From Streptomyces sp. NBC_00513 (lineage in GTDB: Bacteria > Actinomycetota > Actinomycetes > Streptomycetales > Streptomycetaceae), in NCBI RefSeq assembly GCF_041431415.1, contig NZ_CP107845.1, forward strand, positions 5,952,001 to 6,016,000: a DNA stretch of 64,000 bases, written 5' to 3'. This document shows positions 9,413-20,552 of this stretch, one piece after another. Under the pieces are notes generated by a model. The model saw only the letters and a program-made list of their open reading frames with translations. It was not told where the DNA came from and made no database searches. The position numbers were made by a program, and so were the translations under genes. Numbering within the stretch: position 1 is the stretch's first letter; each line of letters opens with the position of its first letter.

Positions 9413-9613
9413 TCAGCGCTGGTGCCTGGCGAGCACCACCAAGCCGGCGAACCCGTTGCGGGTCAAGGACAGGTGCGAGCCGCCCGGGTTCTTGCTGTCG
9501 CGAACCAGTACGGCACCGAGAACGCCGGCGAGCGCGTCGGCGACTTCCACGCAAGCGCCGCCGTTGTCGCTGTAGCTGGACTTGAACCAACGGGGGGTCT
9601 CGGTCTCGGTCAC
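9413..9613 (-). CDS. DUF397 domain protein
   Basis: The 66-residue protein shows the DUF397 hallmark WFKSSYSDNGGACVEVAD followed by VRDSKNPGGSHLSL. Such proteins (BldB and WhiJ-partner families) act with XRE/DUF5753 regulators in Streptomyces development and antibiotic control. Its GTG start overlaps the TGA of the upstream regulator gene by four bases (9610-9613), so the two are translationally coupled and probably form a functional pair. Confidence 0.93.
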   Translation of the reverse strand: MTETETPRWFKSSYSDNGGACVEVADALAGVLGAVLVRDSKNPGGSHLSLTRNGFAGLVVLARHQR

Positions 9614-10446
9614 GACATGCCCTCTCGTATCTGCCTGATCATGGCCACGGAGTCCGGTTGCGACAATGCGTGGGCCTGCAACTGATAGTAGGTACTCAGT
9701 ATGGGCGCCACGAACTTGCCGTCACGCTCCAAGTGCCCTCGGGTGGCGGACTCCGCATAGGCCACGATCGAGCGGTCGGCCATGGTCAGAATGTAGAGCG
9801 GCAGGTTGAAGGCGCGCCGTACCCCCATGCTGAACGGAGCCAGTTGGAACACGGTGTCCGGCTGCTCGGCGAACTCGATCAGCCGTGAAAGCTGTGTGTC
9901 CCACTCGGCAACCGTGCCGATCGGTCGACGGACGCAGCTTTCGTCCAACACGGCCATGACGAGTGGCGCCGGCGTACGACGTAGCGCGTCCTGACGTTCG
10001 GCGACGACGGTGACCCGCTCGTGTGCTTGCTCCGCAGTGATGGTGCCGCGCCTGACTGCGCTCTGGGCCAGGGCTTGCGCGTATGCCTCGGTCTGAAGCA
10101 GCCCCGGAATGATGCCGGTTTCGAAGTAGCGGACTTCTGCCGCACGTCCTTCAGACAGCACGTACTCGGGGAAGCCTTCAAGTAGTGATCCGCTCTTGAT
10201 GCGGAACACGTCGTTGGCCAGGGTCTCCCCTGTTCCCATGAGTTCCAGCGCGCGGTCGGCGCGTTGCGCGAACTTGACAGTTGGCGCGCGGTTCGCGTTC
10301 TCAACACCGGAAATATGCGATGCCGAATATTCCATTCGTTCGCTGAGGTCATCGAGCGTCCATCCACGTGCCTCACGCAAGCTGCGTAAACGTGCGCCAA
10401 AGGCGGCGCGAGGACTGGCGTCGGGAGTCAACTCATTCCTGTTCAC
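9610..10446 (-). CDS. XRE-family HTH regulator with DUF5753
   Basis: This 278-residue regulator has an N-terminal XRE helix-turn-helix at residues ~15-70 (LRSLREARGWTLDDLSERM, SASHISGVENANRAP). A DUF5753 domain fills ~90-270 (YFETGIIPGLLQTEAYA, then FQLAPFSMGVRRAFNLPLYIL). This architecture is the WhiJ/AbaA-type regulator family, usually paired with a DUF397 protein as here. DUF5753 probably senses a partner or ligand. The gene is divergent from a three-gene cassette starting at 10553, which is the likely regulatory target together with its own promoter. The GC content is visibly lower than in the flanking genes. Confidence 0.93.
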   Translation of the reverse strand: MNRNELTPDASPRAAFGARLRSLREARGWTLDDLSERMEYSASHISGVENANRAPTVKFAQRADRALELMGTGETLANDVFRIKSGSLLEGFPEYVLSEGRAAEVRYFETGIIPGLLQTEAYAQALAQSAVRRGTITAEQAHERVTVVAERQDALRRTPAPLVMAVLDESCVRRPIGTVAEWDTQLSRLIEFAEQPDTVFQLAPFSMGVRRAFNLPLYILTMADRSIVAYAESATRGHLERDGKFVAPILSTYYQLQAHALSQPDSVAMIRQIREGMS

Positions 10447-10552
10447 GGGTGCCTCATGAACTTTCAGTCAGAGCCTGGACAGTTGATAGATCCCAGACTC
10501 TAGGTCACGCTGAAGCCTCTTGGTAGTGGAACGACTACAGAGAGGAGTGGCG

Positions 10553-10762
10553 GTGCCCGAGAACGTAGAGCCGGCGTCGCCGGAACCGTGCCCGCGCGCC
10601 GTGGTGGTCATGGGGGACGCGTTGGCGGAGTTGGCTGCCGCCATCGAGCGCGACGAACCGCGTCCGGACTGGGGTGACATGCCCCTCATCCATTGCTGTC
10701 CCGAGGCGCTCGCGCTGGCCACCGCGGTGATGCGCAGGCGCGCGAGGGAGCGCGACCGGTGA
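10553..10762 (+). CDS. small hypothetical protein, first gene of a three-gene cassette
   Basis: A 69-residue product is predicted from GTG 10553, preceded by GAGAGGAG at a good distance; an upstream in-frame TTG at 10520 has no such site. The protein is acidic in the middle (AELAAAIERDEPRPDWGDMPL), contains a Cys-Cys pair (IHCCPEA) and ends in a basic helix (MRRRARERDR). I do not recognise a family. It is divergent from the XRE/DUF397 pair and its stop overlaps the next start by four bases. Confidence 0.65.
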   Translation: MPENVEPASPEPCPRAVVVMGDALAELAAAIERDEPRPDWGDMPLIHCCPEALALATAVMRRRARERDR

Positions 10763-10887
10763 CCGATGACAATGAGCACCGGGACCACGCGCGAAGGACC
10801 AGGAGGGGTGCGCTCGCCGTCACCCTCGGGGCCGTCGCGTGGATTGCCGCCGTGGCGTTCATCGTCGCTCGGGGGTGGGGCGCGTGA
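10759..10887 (+). CDS. small single-pass membrane protein
   Basis: The GTG at 10759 overlaps the previous stop (GTGA) and the frame encodes 42 residues. A charged N-terminus (residues 2-18, rich in Asp, His and Arg) is followed by one hydrophobic helix, LAVTLGAVAWIAAVAFIVA, and a short tail. This would place it in the membrane with its N-terminus inside. Tight coupling on both sides supports a real gene despite its size. No function can be assigned. Confidence 0.6.
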   Translation: MTDDNEHRDHARRTRRGALAVTLGAVAWIAAVAFIVARGWGA

Positions 10888-11315
10888 CGCCCGGGCGGTA
10901 CGTGTGCGACGCGCGCATCCACGTGCGCGTTCCGGGGCTGCTGATGCTCCTGCTTCGGATCGGCGTCGATGACGACACCGTCCGAGACGTGGCGTCGAAC
11001 AGCGGTGATCTGCGGTGCACGTTGGAGACGCACGGAGGTCCCCATGCCGAGATCCTGTGCGAGAACGAAGAGGGGTCGGCCCTCTGGGCCCGCTGGACGG
11101 ACCAAGGTCCGCTCGACGAACTGATGTGGCTGCCGGACTGCCCGGCCAGTGATGACACCCCCGGCGGGACCGGCGACGGTTGTTGCCAGTTCCTCGGCCA
11201 CCAGGGGGGCCACACCTGGGAAGTCACCGACCCGGAGCTGGAGAGGTGTCGGGCGGCCGTCATGTCCAGGCTCGACGCGATGACGTTCGGCGACGGGTGG
11301 CCACTCGTCCCCTGA
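10884..11315 (+). CDS. hypothetical Cys/His-rich protein, third gene of cassette
   Basis: The GTG at 10884 again overlaps the preceding stop by four bases. The 143-residue product has an N-terminal VPGLLMLLLRIGVDDD stretch and scattered cysteines, including a DGCCQFLGHQGGHTWEV region that could bind a metal or form disulfides. I do not recognise the family. Successive GTGA overlaps indicate that the three proteins are made together, possibly in fixed ratio. Confidence 0.65.
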   Translation: MTPGRYVCDARIHVRVPGLLMLLLRIGVDDDTVRDVASNSGDLRCTLETHGGPHAEILCENEEGSALWARWTDQGPLDELMWLPDCPASDDTPGGTGDGCCQFLGHQGGHTWEVTDPELERCRAAVMSRLDAMTFGDGWPLVP

Positions 11316-11410
11316 CCGGGTCCGGTCCGCGGGCCGCCACGGCCCGCCCGGCCATCGGGCGTGCTTCATCCCCTGTGCGCGAAGCGGTGGAAGGCATCCG
11401 ACTGGGGGGT

Positions 11411-11911
11411 CTACGCCTGTCCGCGGTGCCGCTTCGCGTAGGACCAGGTCACCGCGGTCATCAGGGCCGGGATGGCGAACAGGGGGGCGAAGATGAAGGC
11501 CCATACGGTCTGTGCCGTGTCACTCGTCATGTACGTCTGACTCTCGACGGTGAAGGCGACCACGAGTTGCCACAGCGCCACCAGGACCAGGACCACCGAG
11601 GCGGTCCAGGCCACTGCGGTCATGGCCCGGGGGCGCAGCGGCCGCCACCGCTCGCTGACGAGTAACAGCGGGAACAGGGCGGCCAGTTCGGCAAGGACGG
11701 AGAGGCCGACGACGTAGGCGATGCCCCAGCCCGGTATGTCGAAGACATCGCGCAGTACCTGTTCGCTGTAGCCCACGTAGACACCGGATGCCATGGCGAT
11801 GCGCCACAGGCCGGAGGGGACCGCGCACAGGGCGATGGCGTGGGCGGCGCGACGAGCCCAAACCGGGGCGGGAGCAGCGACGGGGAGGAGGGGAGCGGGT
11901 GCTGTGTTCAT
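11411..11911 (-). CDS. multi-pass membrane protein of unknown function
   Basis: The predicted 166-residue protein has about four hydrophobic helices, near IALCAVPSGLWRIAMASG, IAYVVGLSVLAELAALFPLLL, TAVAWTASVVLVLVALWQLVV and VWAFIFAPLFAIPALMTAV. It therefore sits in the cytoplasmic membrane. The start is uncertain: ATG at 11911, ATG at 11920 or GTG at 11935 are all in frame and none has a clear Shine-Dalgarno. No motif suggests transport or enzymatic activity. Confidence 0.75.
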   Translation of the reverse strand: MNTAPAPLLPVAAPAPVWARRAAHAIALCAVPSGLWRIAMASGVYVGYSEQVLRDVFDIPGWGIAYVVGLSVLAELAALFPLLLVSERWRPLRPRAMTAVAWTASVVLVLVALWQLVVAFTVESQTYMTSDTAQTVWAFIFAPLFAIPALMTAVTWSYAKRHRGQA

Positions 11912-12218
11912 GACGTACATGCTGGTTCTGGACACGGCAGCCGCGCGTCAACCGCCACGGCGGATCATGTACGCCCAACGGAGGATCGCGCGACCGCCGG
12001 AGAAGACCTGAGGAGGACTCGACACGGCGCACCCGGGGACCGCGCGGACGGCATGGTCACGTCGTCATCGACCGTATGGCCGCGGAGCCGGCCGTCCGCG
12101 CTGCCACGTCCTTCGCCTTCGGCACTCCGTCCGGTGTGACGCGGGAGCCCGAGGACGTTGCGAGCGTGACCCTCGGGCCCGTGCCGGGTGAACCGGGTCG
12201 GCGGCCCGGTGCGGCCCG

Positions 12219-13490
12219 CTACCGGTTGACCGCCGTGAGCCGTTCGTAGGTGGCCAGCACCGTGCGGGCCTGGTGTTCCACCTGCGTGGCCACCGGGATC
12301 CAGCGCGCCTGGAAACGGGCCGCGAACTCCTCGCACCACCCCGTCACCAGGCGGTCCAGCCCCTGCGCCGCCGGATGCCCCTGCGCCCGCAGCACGCGCA
12401 GCAGCATCGCGGCGGCGCGCAGCGACAGTCGCCGCCCGAACGCGTCGATGCTGCCGATGTGCGCGGTGGTGGCCTCGGCGGGGGCCCCGGGGCCGGTCCA
12501 CTCGACGGTGATCCGGGGGATCAGGGCGAGTGTCCAGTCCACCGCCCGCAGCAGCGGCGCGGCGTCCGGGTCCGCCGTGTACACCCCCTCGCGTACGGCG
12601 GCCACCCGGTCGGCGTCCCCGCTGAGCCGCCCGGCCAGCATGCGCAGCGCGCGCCGCGGGTCGGGGTGCGGGGCCGGGTCGTCCACCAGGTCGGAGGCCC
12701 ACATGGGCACTTCGACGATCGCGGTGGTACCCGCGTACCGGTGGGCGTGGTACCAGGTGCTCAGCCGGGTGTCCTCCGGGTGGAAGGCCCCGGCCGCCTC
12801 GGTGCCCGGTTCGGGCATCACGAAGATGCCGGGCCCGGGGGAGGGCCACCCGGTGGCGTCGGAGGCACCCGTCTCCACCGGGATCCGCAGCTCGGCCGCC
12901 GACTTGGTGAAGGGCTCCGAGAGTCCGGGTATGTCCCGTGTGAGCTGGACCCAGGAGCCGCCCAGGTCGGTGCCGTGCAGGGAGATCTGGAGTACGGGGC
13001 GCAGTTCGTCGATGAGCGCGGTCAGGGCCAGGGTCTCGGGCGGCAGTCGGTCCGGGGGAAGTAAGGACGGTGCCCACTCGGGCTGTTCGGGCCCGGGGGG
13101 TCGGAAGAAGTTCCGGTGGTAGTCGAGGAGGGAGTACGGGCGGGGAGTGAGGTGCAGGGCCGCCCCGTCGGGGTCCGCGCAGAGCAGGAAGTGCCAGCCG
13201 CAACCGGCCCGGGGGGCGAGGTCGCGGATGACGCGCCGGGCCAGGGAGAGGGCCGTCGGGCCGCCGACGGGTTCGTTGGCGTGCGCCCCGGCGACGACGA
13301 GGACGTTGCGGCCCGGTGCGCCCGCCCCGGCGGGCTCCCCGCCGACGGAGAGCAGCCACAGCGGCCGGCCGGCCCGGGAGGCGCCGACCTGGCGCAGTCG
13401 TACCAGGGCCGGATGCTCGTCCGCCAGGGCGCGTGCGGCCAGGGCGAGTTCGTGCGGAGTGGGGTAGCACATGTCTCGTAGGAGGGTCAC
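12219..13490 (-). CDS. M14 family zinc carboxypeptidase
   Basis: The 423-residue protein fits the M14 peptidase fold. Zinc ligands are visible as HANEPVG (His and Glu, residues ~90-95) and the later His in LQISLHGTDLGG. A substrate-binding DYHRNFF motif is present, and VEVPMW carries the probable catalytic Glu. There is no signal peptide, so it acts in the cytoplasm, perhaps on peptides or peptidoglycan fragments. An alternative start is ATG 13472 (MCYPTPHELALAAR). The 283 bases downstream towards the membrane protein gene contain no supported gene. Confidence 0.88.
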   Translation of the reverse strand: MTLLRDMCYPTPHELALAARALADEHPALVRLRQVGASRAGRPLWLLSVGGEPAGAGAPGRNVLVVAGAHANEPVGGPTALSLARRVIRDLAPRAGCGWHFLLCADPDGAALHLTPRPYSLLDYHRNFFRPPGPEQPEWAPSLLPPDRLPPETLALTALIDELRPVLQISLHGTDLGGSWVQLTRDIPGLSEPFTKSAAELRIPVETGASDATGWPSPGPGIFVMPEPGTEAAGAFHPEDTRLSTWYHAHRYAGTTAIVEVPMWASDLVDDPAPHPDPRRALRMLAGRLSGDADRVAAVREGVYTADPDAAPLLRAVDWTLALIPRITVEWTGPGAPAEATTAHIGSIDAFGRRLSLRAAAMLLRVLRAQGHPAAQGLDRLVTGWCEEFAARFQARWIPVATQVEHQARTVLATYERLTAVNR

Positions 13491-13603
13491 ATGTCATGCC
13501 ATGCCCGCCGCGCACGCCCCCTACTGCTCCGGGCGCCCCGCACTTCCCCGAATCCCGAGGAAAACCCCTGGCCAACGCCTCGTCCCCGGCATGCTCGCGT
13601 CGG

Positions 13604-14314
13604 TCAGTCCATTCCGACCAGGCAGTAGACGTACTCGTTGAGGGGGATCCCGTTGCGGGTGTAGCTGTAGGAGAAGGCGTACTCCGTCTTCGGGTTGTCG
13701 TTGCAGCGGTCCAGGTCGGAGGTCATCGGGATGCTCTCGATCACCCGGTAGTGCGCGTCGGACGCCGAGCAGGGGACCTCCCGGACCCCGGTGACCCGTT
13801 GGGCGGTCGTCGAGTCCGGCAGCGTCCCGTTGAGGCAGGTGCCCCGGTCGAACGGGCTCGGGGCGGCCTCCGACGGCGACGGCGTGGGGTCGGGTGCGGA
13901 CGTCCCCGTGGACGTGGTCGACGTGGGGAGGACCACGGGGGGCGGGGCCGGCGCGGGGGACCAGACGCTGATCGTGGGGGAGGGCGTCGGGGAGGTCTCG
14001 ACCCTGTCGTCGTCCCCGTTGTTCAGCAGGACCACGCCGACGATCACGGCGGCGAGGAGCCCGACCGCCACCAGGCATCCCTTCGCGCCCGACTTGCCCG
14101 GGGCCGCGGGTTGCCCCGGGGCCGCGCCGGCGACCTGGCCCACCCGGATGCGCAGCAGTACGTCGGTGTCGCCGACGCGGGCCCGGACGAGTTGGCCGTC
14201 CGTGCAGGAGGGGATCCGCAGGCGGGCGGGCCCCGACGCCAGGGCCACCGTGAGGATCACGCCGTGGGCGGCCTGCTGCGGGGTGATCGTGAGGGGGATC
14301 TCCTGAGGCGACAC
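13604..14314 (-). CDS. membrane protein with DnaJ-CTD-like N-domain and LppU-like C-domain
   Basis: The GTG at 14314 is preceded by GGGAG at six bases, giving 236 residues. Residues ~1-60 (ITPQQAAHGVILTVAL, LRIPSCTDGQLVRARVG) resemble the substrate-binding beta-sandwich of DnaJ, but there is no J domain. A transmembrane helix follows (CLVAVGLLAAVIVGVVLL), then a Pro/Thr/Ser-rich linker. The exterior domain has four cysteines (GTCLNG, VPCSASDAHYRV, RCNDN, VYCLVG) in the pattern of the LppU/SCO3897 family. The topology is N-inside, C-outside. Both domain calls come from pattern recognition, not a search. Confidence 0.8.
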   Translation of the reverse strand: MSPQEIPLTITPQQAAHGVILTVALASGPARLRIPSCTDGQLVRARVGDTDVLLRIRVGQVAGAAPGQPAAPGKSGAKGCLVAVGLLAAVIVGVVLLNNGDDDRVETSPTPSPTISVWSPAPAPPPVVLPTSTTSTGTSAPDPTPSPSEAAPSPFDRGTCLNGTLPDSTTAQRVTGVREVPCSASDAHYRVIESIPMTSDLDRCNDNPKTEYAFSYSYTRNGIPLNEYVYCLVGMD

Positions 14315-14458
14315 CGGCTGCTCCCAGAGTGGTGGTGGTGCGGACGCTGTCTGACGAACCCGAGAGATTCTGCCCACCCCGCACACGGTGACGCAGGCAT
14401 TCCGCGCGAAGTCCCCCCGAACGTACGTCCGTTGATCAGCAACCGCAGGGGCGCACGA

Positions 14459-14490
14459 CCTGCCCTCCCGGGGGCGCCCGGGAGGGCAGG
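14459..14490 (-). terminator. hairpin downstream of treY
   Basis: Fourteen-base perfect arms (14459-14472 and 14477-14490) with a four-base loop lie eight bases after the treY stop codon. The position and stability suit a transcription terminator for treY. Confidence 0.75.
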
Positions 14491-14498
14491 GGGCAGCG

Positions 14499-16778
14499 CT
14501 ACCCGGCCGACTCCGACCGGAGCAGCACCACCGCCGGCCGGTCCGCCAGCAGCACCGACAGGGCGACCTCGCCCTCGTGCGCGTCCCCGTACGGCAGGGA
14601 CGTCCAACGCCCCGCCGGCAGGGTCAGCGCGGTGTCGCGCCAGCCGCCCGCGCCCGCGAGCCGGTGCGAGAGCCGGGTGGCCACCGCGATCAGGCCGGTC
14701 GAGCGGACGAAGGCCACGCAGTGGTCCGCCGCCGGGCCCCGGGCGGCCAGCGGCGCGTACCCGGTGAACAGGTCGGGGCGGGAACGCCGCAGCCGCAGCA
14801 GCGCGGTGGTCAGGGCGAGCTTCTCCTGCGCCACGCCCCGCGGGGTCATGCCCGCGTCGAGCAGGGCCGCGGCCTCGCGCGGGTGGACGGCGGGACGCCG
14901 GTTGTCGGGGTCGACCAGGGCCCGGTACTCGCTCTCCTCGCCCTGGTACACCTCCGGAACCCCGGGCATCGCCAGGTGAAGCAGGGTCATCCCGAGGAGG
15001 TTGGCCCGGGCGGCCTCCCGCAGTTCCGGCGGGAGGTCCGCGGGGAGCGCGCCGGGCCGGGACGCCGCCTCGGTGATCCCCGCCTCGTACCTCTCGTCCG
15101 GTTCCGTCCAACTGGTGTGCAGCCCGGCCTCGCGGGCTCCCTTCAGCAGGGCCGCCGACAGGCGGGGCCCGCGTTCCGGGACCTCCCCGAGGCCCAGGGC
15201 GGTCTGCCGCGCCACCCACGCGGCCCGGGGGTCCGGGCCCCCGTCGCCCGGTCCGGCCATGTGCCCCGGAGCCTGCGAGAGGGTCGAGATCCGCGCCCGG
15301 ACGTCCGCGCTCCGCTTGGTGTCGTGGGTGGACAGCACCGTGCCCGAGGCGGGCCAGTCCCGTTCCAGGTCGGCGCAGTACGCGTGGAACCCGGCCACCG
15401 ACACCGCCGGCCGGCCGGGCTCCCCGCCGACCTCCGTGGCCGACAGCAGCGGGGCCCAGCGGTAGAAGGCCCGGTCCTCCAGCGACTTCGCCCGCAGGGC
15501 GGCCGAGGTCTGGGCGAAGCGGGCGGCGAAGGCGGGGTCCCGCGCCACCAGGTCCCGCACGCCGGCCACCGCGTGGGCCCCGGCCCGGGAGGCGGCCCGC
15601 TCCAGTGCCTGCGGCGGCATGTCCGGCTCGCCGGGGTACGGCCGGTACACCGGATACTCGATGAGCAACTCCCGTACCGCAGAGGCCAGATCGGGGCCCG
15701 CGAACCGCTGGAGCGTCGCCAGCTCGGCCGCCAGATGGCCGGTCAGCACCTCACGCGTCGCCGCCGCCGCGGTCTCCTCCCAGGAGGGCGCCCCGGTGGA
15801 CTCCCGGTACAGGCGCGCCAGTTCGTCGACGCCGGCCGGATCGGTGAAGACCCCGTCCAGCCGGTGCAGCGCGTCGTAGCCCGTGGTGCCGGCGACCGGC
15901 CAGCCGGGAGGCAGCCGCTCCTGGGGGGCCAGGATCTTCTCCACCACGATCCAGCACTCCTCGCCGACCTCCGCGCGCAGCCGCCGCAGGTACTCCCGCG
16001 GATCCGCCAGCCCGTCCACGTGGTCGATCCGCAGCCCCGAGACCACCCCGTCGCGGACCAGCTCCAGCACCTTGACGTGCGTGGCCGCGAAGACCTCCGG
16101 GTCCTCCACCCGAACCCCGATCAGATCCGAAATGGTGAAGAAACGGCGGTAGTTCAGGGCGGTCCGGGCCTCGCGCCAGCACGCCGGCCGGTACCACTGC
16201 GCGGCCAGGAGCTCCGTCGTCGCCAGTGCGGCCGTTCCCTCCCGCAGCGGGAACTCGTGCTCCCCGCAGCGCAGCACCCCGCCGACGACCTTCACCTCGC
16301 CCGGGTCGAGCGGTTCGGCGAGCACCGGCAGCAGCACCTGCCCGTCGCCCGCCTCCCAGTCGATGTCGAACCAGGCCGCGTACGAGGACTCCGGCCCCTC
16401 CCGCAGCACCTCCCACAGCGGCCGGTTCAGCCGCAGCGGCGACGGCACCGCCATGTGGTTCGGCACGATGTCGAGCACCACGCCCAGCCCGTGTTCCCGC
16501 GCGGTCGCGGCGAGGGCCCGCAGCCCCCGCTCCCCGCCGAGCTCGGCCCGCACCCGGGTGTGGTCGGTGACGTCGTACCCGTGCGTGGAACCGGGCACGG
16601 CCTCCAGCACCGGCGACAGGTGCAGGTGGGACACGCCGAGCGAGGCGAGGTACGGAACCACCGCCCCGGCCGCCGCGAACGGGAACGCGGGACACAGCTG
16701 GAGACGGTAGGTGGACGCCGGAGTGACGGATGTCGGAACATCGGTTTCCGCTTGGCTGCTCAAGTACTCCTGGGTCAT
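14499..16778 (-). CDS. treY: malto-oligosyltrehalose synthase
   Basis: The 759-residue GH13 enzyme isomerises the reducing-end alpha-1,4 bond of maltodextrins to alpha,alpha-1,1, making maltooligosyl-trehalose for TreZ. The N-terminus (STYRLQLCPAFPFAAA, HLHLSPVLEAVPGSTHGYD) is typical. Catalytic residues lie in GLRIDHVDGLADP (Asp), WIVVEKILAPQERLP (Glu) and STHDTKRSADVRAR (Asp). The start ATG 16778 was chosen over an upstream ATG at 16880 that would overlap the divergent transporter gene. Length is normal for the family. Confidence 0.96.
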   Translation of the reverse strand: MTQEYLSSQAETDVPTSVTPASTYRLQLCPAFPFAAAGAVVPYLASLGVSHLHLSPVLEAVPGSTHGYDVTDHTRVRAELGGERGLRALAATAREHGLGVVLDIVPNHMAVPSPLRLNRPLWEVLREGPESSYAAWFDIDWEAGDGQVLLPVLAEPLDPGEVKVVGGVLRCGEHEFPLREGTAALATTELLAAQWYRPACWREARTALNYRRFFTISDLIGVRVEDPEVFAATHVKVLELVRDGVVSGLRIDHVDGLADPREYLRRLRAEVGEECWIVVEKILAPQERLPPGWPVAGTTGYDALHRLDGVFTDPAGVDELARLYRESTGAPSWEETAAAATREVLTGHLAAELATLQRFAGPDLASAVRELLIEYPVYRPYPGEPDMPPQALERAASRAGAHAVAGVRDLVARDPAFAARFAQTSAALRAKSLEDRAFYRWAPLLSATEVGGEPGRPAVSVAGFHAYCADLERDWPASGTVLSTHDTKRSADVRARISTLSQAPGHMAGPGDGGPDPRAAWVARQTALGLGEVPERGPRLSAALLKGAREAGLHTSWTEPDERYEAGITEAASRPGALPADLPPELREAARANLLGMTLLHLAMPGVPEVYQGEESEYRALVDPDNRRPAVHPREAAALLDAGMTPRGVAQEKLALTTALLRLRRSRPDLFTGYAPLAARGPAADHCVAFVRSTGLIAVATRLSHRLAGAGGWRDTALTLPAGRWTSLPYGDAHEGEVALSVLLADRPAVVLLRSESAG

Positions 16779-16860
16779 GAGAACGTACGTACCCAGCCTG
16801 CGGGATTCCGTGCCATGACCCAATGCATCCGGGTGACTGCACCGGGTTAACGTTCCTCGG

Positions 16861-18152
16861 GTGTTTGGAACCGTCGACACCTATCGCAAAGTCATCGCCC
16901 TGACCGGGCCCCTCCTGCCGCTCGTCTCCTTCCTTGCCCGACTTCCCGTCGCGATGTGCCAGTTCGGCAGCGTGCTGCTGATCGCGGAGACCACCGGCTC
17001 CCTCGCCACCGCCGGGATCGTCGGGTTCGCCCTCTCCGCCGGACAGGTGGCCTTCGGGCCCGTCCTGGGCCGGCTCGCCGACCGCCGAGGGCAGCGTCCC
17101 GTCGTCCTGGGCGCCGTCGCCGTCAACGCGGTCGCCACCGGCGCCCTGGTCGCCGGGGCCCTCGGACACCTCGACACGGTTCCGCTCGCCTCGATCGCGG
17201 TGGTCGCCGGCGCCTCCATCCCGCTGATCGGGCCCCTCGCCCGCAGCCGCTCCGTGGCCCTGGCCCGCCGCGCCGAGGCCGACGAGAGCGTGGTGGGCGC
17301 CGTCCACTCGCTCGAAGGCACCCTGGACGAGGTGTCGTTCGTCATCGGACCGGCCCTCGTCGGCACGGCCACGCTCGTCGCGCACCCGGCCGCCGCCCTC
17401 GCGGGCGCCGCCTGCCTCGTCGCCGTCTTCGGCGGTGCCTACGCGCTCCACCCGACGGCCTCCGTCACCGCCGGTTCGCCCGCCCCGGACCGCCCCGAGG
17501 GCGGCCGGTCCCGGCCGCCGGGCGTCGTGTACTCGGTGAGGGCCTCCCTCGCTCTCCAGGGAGCCGTGTTCGGCGCCTGCCAGGCAGGGATCGCGGCCCT
17601 GACCCTGCGCCTGGGCGTCCCGGGACAGGCGGGCATCGTCTACGCCTGCATGGGCGTGGTCAGCGCCGTCGTGGGCCTGGCCATGGGCGCGCTGCCGGCC
17701 CGCTTCGGACTGCGGCTGCGCTGGAGGCTGGCCACCGCCGCGGGGCTGGCCTTCTCGGCGCCGCTGGTGTTCACCGACGGCCTGCTGCCGCTGTACGCGG
17801 TCGTCACCGTGCTCGGCGCCGCATGCGCACCGCACCTGATCACCGCGTTCGCGCTCACCGAGCGGCACGTGCAGCCCGCCCGGCTCGCCGAGGCGATGGC
17901 CTTCGCCGCCAGCTCGCTCGTCGCCGGCCAGGCCCTCGCGCTCGGGGTCAGCGGCCAACTCGCCGAGTGGTACGGGCCCGCGGGCCCCTTCGCGCTCGCC
18001 GTGGGCGCGGCGGCGCTGTGCCTCGTCCTGGCCCTGGCCACCCGGGTGCCCGCGGCCCGCCCGCACCCCGGGGTCGTCATCCCCGCACAGGCGACCGCGC
18101 CGCGGATCGGGGCGGCCGGCGAGAAGGGGCCGACCGCCGCCGGACGGACCTC

Positions 18153-18168
<16 letters not shown>
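16861..18168 (+). CDS. MFS transporter
   Basis: The 435-residue protein has about twelve hydrophobic helices and the MFS loop 2-3 signature (GRLADRRGQRP near residue 75). It belongs to the DHA-like or sugar-efflux-like MFS group; the substrate is unknown. The position between treY and glgX hints at a sugar-related role but does not prove it. The GTG start lacks a Shine-Dalgarno, and TAACGT stands seven bases upstream, so it may be leaderless. Its last 16 bases overlap the convergent glgX gene. Confidence 0.9.
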
Positions 18169-20267
<2,099 letters not shown>

Positions 20268-20552
20268 GGATAACGACTCTTCCCTCGATGTCGGTGGATG
20301 CCCCTGGCGATCCGGCGTACACCACGTCACTGCCAGATCTTCCCCGAAAGAGCGCCCCCAAGCGGGGACTTGGGATGCTCCTACCGGGTGACCCGGAGAG
20401 CTGATATGCGGGTCAGTGGACTGTGTGGGCATCGGATAATGGGTCAACGGGCAGCCGGTGTAAGGGCCATCGGGCTGCATCCGGCCGCGCGCGCGGAGTA
20501 CCCTTCCGTGATCACTGGAGACGGGCGTCCAGACGCAGAAGGCGGTGCACGG

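Noticed and set aside
12052..12249. Short plus-strand frames between the membrane protein and the M14 peptidase genes
   Set aside because: They lack ribosome binding sites and coding bias, and one runs into the M14 gene on the opposite strand.
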